Positions 1 through 5,077 of a stretch of 5,077 nucleotides of DNA are shown here, piece after piece (position 1 is the first letter of the stretch; each line of letters opens with the position of its first letter). A program made the translations under genes and the position numbers. Under the pieces are notes generated by a model. That model was not told the origin of the DNA. It was given only the letters and a program-made list of their open reading frames with translations, and did no database searches. Origin of the DNA: Oscillospiraceae bacterium (GTDB taxonomy: Bacteria; Bacillota; Clostridia; Oscillospirales; Oscillospiraceae); contig JAITEC010000001.1 of assembly GCA_031282225.1 (NCBI GenBank), positions 1 to 5,077 on the forward strand, given 5' to 3'.

Positions 1-2
1 CA

Positions 3-74
3 AATTATCCGGTGACGGCCACTCTTGATATGTTCAACGCCCGCGTCAACCCGCCCGCCTCATACGCCGGCTGA
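3..74 (+). CDS. C-terminal end of an unidentified upstream gene (partial)
   Basis: This is the only + strand frame open from the left edge to a plausible end: 23 codons and then TGA at 72-74. The other two forward frames stop within the first 35 bases. The visible tail reads NYPVTATLDMFNARVNPPA and ends in SYAG. The codons are GC-rich in the third position, like the genes downstream. The fragment is too short to assign to a family. The stop is followed by 85 bases and a hairpin before the next promoter, so this gene probably belongs to a separate transcription unit. It could be a chance open stretch, since only 72 bases are visible. Confidence 0.45.
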   Translation, partial: NYPVTATLDMFNARVNPPASYAG

Positions 75-99
75 CGCTTTATTCCCCCGCAGTATCCCC

Positions 100-143
100 G
101 CGCGCAGACGCGCCCACCCACCACGGGGGGCGCGTCTGTGTGC
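100..143 (+). terminator. Long GC-rich hairpin, possible terminator of the upstream gene
   Basis: Bases 100-115 pair with 128-143 over 16 bp, two of them G-U. After a bulged A at 116, three more C-G pairs (117-119 with 125-127) close a five-base loop (120-124). The position, between an upstream stop codon and a strong promoter, fits a terminator. The DNA after the stem is AGCATAACAAAAATATTT, which has no proper T-run, so it is not a textbook intrinsic terminator. The other strand has no T-run either. It may be an mRNA 3'-end stabiliser or a terminator that needs help from a factor. Confidence 0.5.
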
Positions 144-159
144 AGCATAACAAAAATAT

Positions 160-189
160 TTGACAGCGCCTCTAACTAATTGTTATAAT
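160..189 (+). promoter_or_regulatory. Consensus sigma-A/sigma-70 promoter with extended -10
   Basis: A perfect -35 box TTGACA lies at 160-165 and a perfect -10 box TATAAT at 184-189, with an 18-bp spacer. TG at 181-182 gives an extended -10 (TGTTATAAT). The AT-rich stretch ACAAAAATATT just upstream resembles an UP element. Transcription should begin at about 195-198, leaving a leader of roughly 52-55 bases before the binding-protein ATG. No other promoter of similar quality was seen between the four genes, so this probably drives the whole operon. Small inverted repeats overlap both boxes (CAAA..TTTG at 151-162; TAAC..GTTA at 173-185) and could be repressor contacts, but they are too short to assign. 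Confidence 0.88.
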
Positions 190-197
190 GTTTTACT

Positions 198-222
198 GTG
201 GGGGGCGTGATTGCTCCGCCAC
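198..222 (+). promoter_or_regulatory. Possible hairpin at the 5' end of the operon mRNA
   Basis: Bases 198-201 (GTGG) pair with 219-222 (CCAC). After a G-G mismatch, 203-205 pair with 215-217 (two G-C, one G-U), leaving a nine-base loop. It starts almost exactly where transcription is predicted to begin and leaves the GGAGG site and ATG unpaired. This is the usual arrangement of a 5' stabilising stem rather than of a riboswitch, for which the leader is too short. The stem is imperfect and could be chance in GC-rich DNA. Confidence 0.3.
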
Positions 223-236
223 GAATATAAAGCATC

Positions 237-241
237 GGAGG
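237..241 (+). promoter_or_regulatory. Ribosome binding site of the binding-protein gene
   Basis: GGAGG lies eight bases before the ATG at 250 in an A-rich context. It decides the start: the in-frame TTG at 211 lies only about 15 bases after the predicted transcription start, has no such site and would add 13 polar residues before the signal peptide. Confidence 0.85.
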
Positions 242-249
242 AAAATAAA

Positions 250-1488
250 ATGGCAAGAAGACTCAGAAATATCATGGCGCTTGTCCTGGCGCTCTCTCTC
301 GCTTTTGCGGCGTTCGGGTGCGGCAAGACGGACGACGCCTCGCAGACGTCGCCCACAGACAGCGCCGGCGGCGGCGAGGCCGGCACAAACGAGCCGACGG
401 ACGGCGGCGGCGAGGCAGGCGATCCCGCAGAAAATGCGGATGCAGGTGCCGTGTACAACCTCGGCGTCCAGAAGTGGGGCGCCGGCGTACCTATTCTCGA
501 CAGCTTCGGCGAGGCGGTAGAGTGGTGTGTCACCACACTCGGCTCCACGTGCTCTGTCGCTTCCGACGACTTCACGGCCGACAAGGAACTCAAAAACGCG
601 CAGAACTTCATCTCGCAGGGCGTAGACGGCCTTCTCATCCAGCTCTCGGCGGGTCCCGTGCTCCTCCAGATAGCTAAGGAAGCCGCCGCGAATAAAATAC
701 CGCTGGCCACTTATATAACGATAGGCGACGACCCCGACATCCAAGCTCTTGCCGACGAGCCCAACCCGTATTGGGTTGGCGCGTGCGACTCAGACATGGT
801 GCTCGACGGGCAGCTTGTCGCCCAGTACGCCTTGGCGGACGGCTGCACAAAAGCTGTCATAATAGGCGGCAATATCGGCGACAACAGCCAGGATCAGCGC
901 GCAAACGGCTTTACGGAGGCCTTTGAGGCGGGCGGCGGCACGGTTTTGTCCGTCGCGCGCTGCACCGACAACTCCGAAGCCCCGCAAAAAGCCGAGGATA
1001 TGCTCGCTGCCAACCCCGATGCCGACTGCCTGTACGCAATGGTCGGCGACTACGTCGAGGGTTCGCTCCTGGCAATCGACAATCTCAGCCGCGCCGATAA
1101 AATAAAGATGTACATGAGCTGCGTGGACGCCACGTCGGCGCAGTATATGCTCGAAGGCAAGATCGTAGGCGGCAACGACGGCATCTCCCTCGGCGCATAT
1201 ATATCCACGGCGATGATGTTCAATTTCCTTGACGGCCATCCCATAAAGACGCCCGACGGCAAGGCGCCTCGCTTCTCCGCGAAGCCCGTCAAGGTAGACG
1301 CCTCGAACGCCGAGCAATACCTGTCCGTCTTCTATTCCGCCGACAATTCCATTAAGCCCATTCCCGAGACGGCCCTCAGGTCGCTCCTGTGGCGCGACAA
1401 CCCCGATGTCTCGTATCAGACGTACATCGACATGATAGACAACCTTAGCACTTTAGACTATATGCTGGACATAAACGGCTTAAACTAG
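250..1488 (+). CDS. Sugar-type ABC transporter substrate-binding lipoprotein
   Basis: This 412-residue protein is the extracellular receptor of the importer encoded downstream. It has a lipoprotein signal peptide: basic MARRLRN, a hydrophobic core at about 8-22, and lipobox AFGC with the lipidated Cys at 24. A flexible linker rich in Gly, Asp, Glu and Thr (about 25-67) follows. The rest is a periplasmic-binding-protein type I fold (Peripla_BP_4 type). Family signs are QNFISQGVDG at 118-127, DQRANGF at 215-221, the D267 region at the start of the second-lobe pocket, and SCVDA at 290-294. R217 and D293 match ligand-contacting Arg and Asp of RbsB, while other pocket residues differ, so the ligand is not predicted. 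The mature part has seven Cys besides Cys24, which is unusual for an exported protein. Its gene is first in the operon, directly after a strong promoter, and is separated from the permease by a hairpin gap. That fits the higher expression normal for binding proteins. Confidence 0.93.
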   Translation: MARRLRNIMALVLALSLAFAAFGCGKTDDASQTSPTDSAGGGEAGTNEPTDGGGEAGDPAENADAGAVYNLGVQKWGAGVPILDSFGEAVEWCVTTLGSTCSVASDDFTADKELKNAQNFISQGVDGLLIQLSAGPVLLQIAKEAAANKIPLATYITIGDDPDIQALADEPNPYWVGACDSDMVLDGQLVAQYALADGCTKAVIIGGNIGDNSQDQRANGFTEAFEAGGGTVLSVARCTDNSEAPQKAEDMLAANPDADCLYAMVGDYVEGSLLAIDNLSRADKIKMYMSCVDATSAQYMLEGKIVGGNDGISLGAYISTAMMFNFLDGHPIKTPDGKAPRFSAKPVKVDASNAEQYLSVFYSADNSIKPIPETALRSLLWRDNPDVSYQTYIDMIDNLSTLDYMLDINGLN

Positions 1489-1500
1489 GTAATTCAACCG

Positions 1501-1538
1501 TCCGGGGGCGGTCAGCGCGCGCGTTTGCCACCCCCGGA
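1501..1538 (+). promoter_or_regulatory. Intercistronic hairpin between binding protein and permease
   Basis: TCCGGGGG at 1501-1508 pairs perfectly with CCCCCGGA at 1531-1538. A C-A mismatch follows, then two further G-C pairs (1510-1511 with 1528-1529), around a 16-base GC-rich loop. There is no T-run after it, so full termination is unlikely. Stems in this position in binding-protein-dependent operons are known to protect the upstream message from 3' decay or cause partial termination, giving more binding protein than membrane subunits. That role is inferred here. Confidence 0.5.
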
Positions 1539-1556
1539 ACTCTTGTCCTTGGCCTT

Positions 1557-1561
1557 GGAGG
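1557..1561 (+). promoter_or_regulatory. Ribosome binding site of permease 1
   Basis: GGAGG lies five bases before the ATG at 1567. It selects this start over an in-frame TTG at 1525, which sits within the intercistronic hairpin, has no ribosome site and would add a 14-residue non-membrane leader. Confidence 0.8.
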
Positions 1562-1566
1562 CAGCA

Positions 1567-2520
1567 ATGGGAAATTACAAGAAGAATATAATAACAGCGG
1601 CCATTCTTGTCGCCGCCCTCGCGGCGGTGTTTTTGCTGTTCAACGCCGTATCTGGCGGCAAATTCCTTGAGCTCGAGAATTTGACCGTGGTCATTTCGCA
1701 CATCATCTACCCTGCGTTCACCGCCTGGGGGCTATCTTTTCTATTTGCCTGCGGATATACCGATATGTCCGTCGGCGGTGTCGTAGTGCTCGCCGCATTC
1801 GCATCAAACGTGTTCGGCAACCGTTACGGGTACCCGGGCGTCGTCGTTGCGGGTGTCGCCGTCGGTACGCTGCTGATCTTCGTTAACTTCAACATTTTCG
1901 CCTATACAAAAATTCCGTCGTGGATTGCGAGCATCTCCCTCGCGATGATCTACGAGGCATTCGGGTTTTATCTGAAGACGAACAACGCGACGAAAAGCCT
2001 CGTCACAACCGCGCTGTCACGTGATTACCGCCAGCTCGGGCAGCTCCCCTGGAGCGCAGTATTGCTCGTCGTCGGCTTTGCCGCCGCCTACATTGTCTAC
2101 AACCGCACTACCGTCGGGCTGAACATCCGCGCCATAGGCGGAAACAAGGAGGTCTCCCGTGCCATGGGAGTCAATGTAAACCGCACCCTGACATGGGTAG
2201 GGCTTATATCGGGTCTCTTCATAGGCGCCGCAGCCGTCGTCCAGATAAGCTATTCCGGGCTCATGACAGTCAAGACAGGCCTGACGAGCATGAGCATAAT
2301 ATTTCAGCCCCTGGCCATAGTGCTGCTCGCGCAGATAATGAAAAAAAGAGTAAATATAATTATAGCGGTGCCCATATGCTCGCTCATCATTTACTCGATT
2401 TTTAATCTGCTCACCATACTTCATGTCCCGTCGGGCACGCTTCAGGAGGCGTGCCTCGGAGCGTTCCTGATATTATTCGGGATAATTGGCCAGCGCGGCA
2501 GCAAGGGGGTCGTGAAATGA
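1567..2520 (+). CDS. CUT2-type ABC transporter permease, divergent (permease 1)
   Basis: This is a 317-residue inner-membrane protein of the BPD_transp_2 type, with about nine or ten hydrophobic segments (near 8-28, 44-62, 68-83, 91-111, 119-136, 162-178, 207-227, 244-258, 262-285, 290-308). It forms part of the sugar channel. Two family landmarks are clear: GYTDMSVGG at 63-71, matching the usual GGIDLSVG, and GLNIRAIGGNKEVSRAMGV at 184-202, the cytoplasmic loop expected to contact the ATPase, followed by the SGLFIG helix. The next landmark is degraded: the usual LGG...GG segment reads IVLLAQIMKKRVN at 251-263. The protein is therefore a real but divergent permease, paired with the more regular permease 2. 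Its stop codon overlaps the ATPase start (ATGA), so their translation is likely coupled. Substrate is unknown. Confidence 0.92.
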   Translation: MGNYKKNIITAAILVAALAAVFLLFNAVSGGKFLELENLTVVISHIIYPAFTAWGLSFLFACGYTDMSVGGVVVLAAFASNVFGNRYGYPGVVVAGVAVGTLLIFVNFNIFAYTKIPSWIASISLAMIYEAFGFYLKTNNATKSLVTTALSRDYRQLGQLPWSAVLLVVGFAAAYIVYNRTTVGLNIRAIGGNKEVSRAMGVNVNRTLTWVGLISGLFIGAAAVVQISYSGLMTVKTGLTSMSIIFQPLAIVLLAQIMKKRVNIIIAVPICSLIIYSIFNLLTILHVPSGTLQEACLGAFLILFGIIGQRGSKGVVK

Positions 2521-4019
2521 CGGGCGATACCGTACTGGAAATACGCGCCCTCAGCAAATCATTCGGGCCCACCCCGGCGAACAGGCTCATAGATTTTTCG
2601 CTCGCGCGCGGCGAAATACATGGACTCATCGGCGAAAACGGCTCCGGCAAATCCACGCTCATATCCCAAGTCGCCGGCCTGTATAGCCCCGACAGCGGAA
2701 CGATGTGGCTAAACGGCGAGCCATACGCCCCGCGCAGCCCGCTTGACGCAAATGAAAAGCGCGTGTCGATGGTAATGCAGGAGCTCGGCGTGGTCTCCTC
2801 CCTGCCCGTCGGCGTGAACGTGTTTTTGGGGCGTACCAGAGCGTTTTCAAAATTCGGCATCGTAAGCTTAAAGTCGCTCAACCGCGCCGCGCAAGAGCAG
2901 TTTGAGAAATGGGACCTGCCACGTGCGGATTTCCACGCCCTCGCCGAGGGAATGACGGTGGAGTCCCGCAAGATGATTGAACTCGCCCGCGCCATGTCTG
3001 TTGACCCCGAGATCCTCATACTCGACGAGATCACGCAGTCGCTCTCATATAACAACAGGAACATTCTGTATGGCCTGTTGGAAAAATTCAAGTCCATGGG
3101 CAGGAGCGCCATAGTAATAACGCATGACGTGGAGGAACTCATATCGATAACCGACCGCATAACGGTCCTCCGCGACGGCGCCGTAGCGGGCGTGCTGCAA
3201 TCCGCCTCTGCGACGGCGGACGAGGTCAAGCGGCTCATGGTAGGCAGGGAAATAAGCGGCGAATATTACCGCTCGGATACCTCTCCCAGCTTCGACGGGA
3301 CAAAGCCCGTCCTCTCCGTGCGCTCAATGACAGTTGACGGAAAGGTCGAGGATATATCGTTCGACGTGCACCAAGGCGAGATACTCGGCTTTTGCGGTAT
3401 CTCCGACAGCGGAATCCACACTGTGGGACGCGCCGTTTACGGCCTCGAAAAGCTGTCCTCCGGCCACGTGCTGCTCGAGGGCAGGCAGCTTAGTTCCCCC
3501 ACACAGGCGCTGCGCTCCAACATGGCCTATGTCCCTAAAGACAGGGACAACGACGCCCTGATGATGAGCGCGTCGGTCTGGGAGAATTTTTCACTGCCAT
3601 CTATATCGGAACTCACCGGCAAGGCGTTTTTTGTATCTCCGTTCCGCTTGCGGGCTCTCGCCCAGAAGATGACAGAGAAGATGAGCGTCAAGTGCCGCGA
3701 CATTTCCCAGGCGATGACCGATCTCTCCGGAGGCAACAAGCAAAAGGTCAATCTCGGGCGTTGGCTCGCGAAAGATATTAAGCTGCTCATCCTCGACTGC
3801 CCGACGCGCGGCGTCGATGTGGGCGTGAAGGCGTATATCTACTCGCTCATGAAAGAGGCCAAGGCCGCCGGAATGGCGATCATCCTGATATCGGACGAAC
3901 TTACGGAGGTTTTGGGCATGTCGGACAGGCTTTGCGTCATGAAGGACCGCGCCCTTAAAGCGATTATCCCGCGCGGCGACGAATTCACGGAGCACTCCCT
4001 TATCAAGGTGATGGTATGA
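2517..4019 (+). CDS. CUT2-type double-NBD ABC transporter ATPase with one degenerate ATP site
   Basis: This 500-residue cytoplasmic ATPase is about the length of RbsA (501) and has two nucleotide-binding domains in one chain. NBD1 (about 5-245) has Walker A GENGSGKST at 39-47, Q-loop Gln88, Walker B ILILDE ending at Glu171, and switch His203. Its signature reads MTVES at 146-150 where the family has LSxGQ. NBD2 (about 263-500) has GISDSGIHT at 294-302 in place of Walker A, with Ile300 where Lys/Arg is usual. It has an intact LSGGNKQK signature at 403-410, then LLILDCPTRGVDVG with Cys428 at the catalytic Glu position. SDE at 459-461 replaces the switch His, as is normal in this family. The start is the ATG at 2517: it overlaps the permease stop and follows AAGGGGG with a seven-base gap. 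An upstream in-frame GTG at 2451 lies one base after an AGGAGG-like run, too close to use, and inside permease 1. The protein couples ATP hydrolysis to uptake through the two permeases. Confidence 0.94.
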   Translation: MTGDTVLEIRALSKSFGPTPANRLIDFSLARGEIHGLIGENGSGKSTLISQVAGLYSPDSGTMWLNGEPYAPRSPLDANEKRVSMVMQELGVVSSLPVGVNVFLGRTRAFSKFGIVSLKSLNRAAQEQFEKWDLPRADFHALAEGMTVESRKMIELARAMSVDPEILILDEITQSLSYNNRNILYGLLEKFKSMGRSAIVITHDVEELISITDRITVLRDGAVAGVLQSASATADEVKRLMVGREISGEYYRSDTSPSFDGTKPVLSVRSMTVDGKVEDISFDVHQGEILGFCGISDSGIHTVGRAVYGLEKLSSGHVLLEGRQLSSPTQALRSNMAYVPKDRDNDALMMSASVWENFSLPSISELTGKAFFVSPFRLRALAQKMTEKMSVKCRDISQAMTDLSGGNKQKVNLGRWLAKDIKLLILDCPTRGVDVGVKAYIYSLMKEAKAAGMAIILISDELTEVLGMSDRLCVMKDRALKAIIPRGDEFTEHSLIKVMV

Positions 4020-5038
4020 TGAAAAAGCTGCGTATAAATCCCGGGGACGCCGTCCCGTTTGTCGCGTTCATCGCTATATTCGTGTTTTTTACTTTCGCGA
4101 GCGACAGGAAGATGTTCTCTCCATATAACTTGATGCTGCTCGTCGATCAGTCCATGGTGACGATCCTGCTCGGATGCGGGATGCTTTTTGTCGTAGCGCA
4201 GGGCGGCATCGACCTGTCCGTCGGCGTAAACCTCGCCCTCTGCGGCGTCTCGGCCACGTACGCGGCCAATATCGTAGGCGCCTGGGCGTTTGTCCCCGTG
4301 GCGCTGCTTGTAGGAACCGCAGTTGGCGTATTCAACGGCCTTGTCGTCAGCCGGGGCAAGGTGAGCTCGTTCATGCTCACCATCGCCATGCTGATAGGCC
4401 TGCGCGGCATAGTCAATTTCATCCAGGAGAACCTCATGCGTTCCACGGGAAACGGGTCGCAAAAACTGCCCGAATCACTCGCTCCTCTCGGTTCCAACGC
4501 ACTTCGCGCCCCCATTTTTGTCGTAATTGTCCTCGTAATGGCGTACCTCTTCGAGTTTACAAAGCTCGGCAAGTACGGCAAGGCCATAGGCGAGAACGAG
4601 ACGGCGGCAAAAAATGTCGGCGTCCCCGTCACGCTGATGAAGGTACTCGCTTTCGGGATATCGGGGCTGCTTGCCGGCATCGGCAGCGTCTTTACGGTCT
4701 CTAAGTACGGCGCCACAAATCAGACCATGGGCGTATTTATGGAGATGCAGGTCGCAATGGCCATTTTCCTCGGCGGCGTACTTGTAACGGGCGGCGCCAG
4801 CGCCAAAATCTACAAGGTAGTCCTAGGTTCCGTGTCCATCACTCTCATTGTAAACGGCCTTGCGATAATCGGAAAATCCAACAGCGATATTTCGCAGACG
4901 GTAGAGGGCATTTTGCTGCTGGCAATTTTATTTATCACTATCATCGTGTCCTCGCGCTCCGCCCTTCGCAGGGCCGCGCGCAAAACCGACGCCGCCGACC
5001 GTCCTTTCGACGGCACAGACGGCGGCTCGCGCCATTAA
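4016..5038 (+). CDS. CUT2-type ABC transporter permease (permease 2)
   Basis: This 340-residue BPD_transp_2 permease is the second half of the channel. Hydrophobic segments lie near 12-29, 47-62, 68-86, 90-110, 118-134, 166-181, 208-228, 245-257, 264-285 and 294-313. The family motif QGGIDLSVG is at 62-70. The ATPase-contacting loop is GKYGKAIGENETAAKNVGV at 185-203, followed by the SGLLAG helix and IFLGGVLVTGG at 250-260, so it keeps the landmarks that permease 1 has lost. The C-terminal tail from about 314 is polar and Arg-rich, fitting a cytoplasmic end. The gene begins within the ATPase stop (ATGA), with AAGGTG at 4005-4010 as a modest ribosome site. A second ATG at 4019 is an equally placed start and would remove one Met. 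Coupled translation with the ATPase suggests equal amounts of the two. Together with permease 1 it implies a heterodimeric channel. Confidence 0.94.
   Translation: MMKKLRINPGDAVPFVAFIAIFVFFTFASDRKMFSPYNLMLLVDQSMVTILLGCGMLFVVAQGGIDLSVGVNLALCGVSATYAANIVGAWAFVPVALLVGTAVGVFNGLVVSRGKVSSFMLTIAMLIGLRGIVNFIQENLMRSTGNGSQKLPESLAPLGSNALRAPIFVVIVLVMAYLFEFTKLGKYGKAIGENETAAKNVGVPVTLMKVLAFGISGLLAGIGSVFTVSKYGATNQTMGVFMEMQVAMAIFLGGVLVTGGASAKIYKVVLGSVSITLIVNGLAIIGKSNSDISQTVEGILLLAILFITIIVSSRSALRRAARKTDAADRPFDGTDGGSRH
4991..5026 (+). other. Nested inverted repeat at the 3' end of permease 2
   Basis: CCGTC at 4999-5003 pairs with GACGG at 5009-5013 around a five-base loop. An outer GCCGCC (4991-4996) can pair with GGCGGC (5021-5026) across an asymmetric internal loop. 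It lies within the last codons, which encode the polar tail, and has no T-run after it. It may simply reflect GC-rich codons for Ala, Asp and Gly. Confidence 0.2.
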
Positions 5039-5060
5039 CGCTCACTGAAAATTACGCTCT

Positions 5061-5077
5061 GGGGGGTCATTTGAAAA
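5061..5077 (+). promoter_or_regulatory. Ribosome site and possible start of the next gene (cut by window edge)
   Basis: GGGGGG at 5061-5066 is followed by TCATTTGAAAA to the edge. This resembles the ATPase gene's own start region (GGGGGTCGTGAA then ATG). Either a TTG at 5071-5073 is the start, four bases after the G-run, or an ATG lies just beyond the window. No terminator separates it from permease 2, which ended only 22 bases earlier, so the operon probably continues. The product cannot be told. Confidence 0.4.

Noticed and set aside
211..249. Upstream TTG start for the binding protein
   Set aside because: It lies only about 15 bases after the predicted transcription start, has no ribosome site, and would put a polar stretch before the signal peptide. 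The ATG at 250 has GGAGG at ideal spacing.
195..249. Riboswitch in the leader
   Set aside because: The leader is only about 53 bases, with one weak stem and no known aptamer features.
183..744. Two minus-strand open frames of about 175-183 codons over the start of the binding-protein gene
   Set aside because: They run through the promoter and signal-peptide region on the wrong strand and have no recognisable domain. The + strand gene explains the sequence.
2451..2516. GTG start giving the ATPase 22 extra residues
   Set aside because: The AGGAGG-like run ends one base before it, too close for use. The extension is absent from the family, and the ATGA overlap at 2517 is typical.
2411..3238. 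Long minus-strand open frame (275 codons) opposite the ATPase
   Set aside because: It lies entirely opposite permease 1 and ATPase genes that have clear family motifs. It is rich in Ser, Arg and Pro, as expected for the reverse complement of a GC-rich coding frame.
3839..4462. Minus-strand open frame of 207 codons across the ATPase/permease 2 junction
   Set aside because: Its predicted protein is full of His, Asp, Glu and Tyr without a domain, and it overlaps two well-supported genes.
4174..4704. Plus-strand alternative frame of 176 codons inside permease 2
   Set aside because: It is a shifted-frame shadow, very rich in Arg, His and Pro, while the main frame shows membrane helices and permease motifs.
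1..5077. Mobile element, CRISPR array, phage or defence genes
   Set aside because: No transposase, integrase, direct-repeat array or tRNA was seen. Coding style looks uniform across the four genes.

Overview
The window holds one complete gene cluster for a sugar-type ABC importer of the CUT2 (ribose/galactose-like) class, all on the + strand. The DNA is GC-rich. It uses ATA for Ile freely, has strong GGAGG ribosome sites, and encodes a lipoprotein-anchored binding protein with a Gly/Glu/Asp/Thr-rich linker. This suggests a GC-rich anaerobic member of the Clostridia (Bacillota). A Synergistota-like source cannot be excluded, and no marker gene settles it.

Layout. 1-74: the last codons of an upstream gene that I cannot identify. 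75-249: an intergenic region with a long GC-rich hairpin (100-143), a near-perfect sigma-70/sigma-A promoter (TTGACA, 18 bp, TGn-TATAAT; 160-189), a short leader hairpin and a GGAGG site. 250-1488: lipoprotein sugar-binding protein. 1489-1566: a 78-bp gap with a GC-rich hairpin and a second GGAGG site. 1567-2520: permease 1. 2517-4019: double ATPase, starting inside the permease stop (ATGA). 4016-5038: permease 2, again coupled by ATGA. 5039-5077: a purine-rich ribosome site for a further gene whose coding sequence lies at or beyond the edge.

How the parts fit. The lipoprotein would capture a ligand outside the membrane and deliver it to a channel made of two different BPD_transp_2 permeases. 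The tandem-NBD protein would drive transport from the cytoplasm. Two distinct permeases plus one double ATPase resemble rhamnose, galactofuranose or AI-2 type importers more than a single-permease ribose system. Hand comparison with RbsB suggests most ribose-contacting residues are not conserved, so the substrate is unknown. No catabolic gene or regulator in the window helps.

The most notable point is the ATPase. Its two composite ATP sites look strongly unequal. NBD1 Walker A/B pairs with a perfect NBD2 signature. The other site has no Walker A Lys, a Cys in place of the catalytic Glu, and a degraded NBD1 signature (MTVES). I see no mobile element, CRISPR array, tRNA or rRNA, and no clear sign of an entirely new kind of system.
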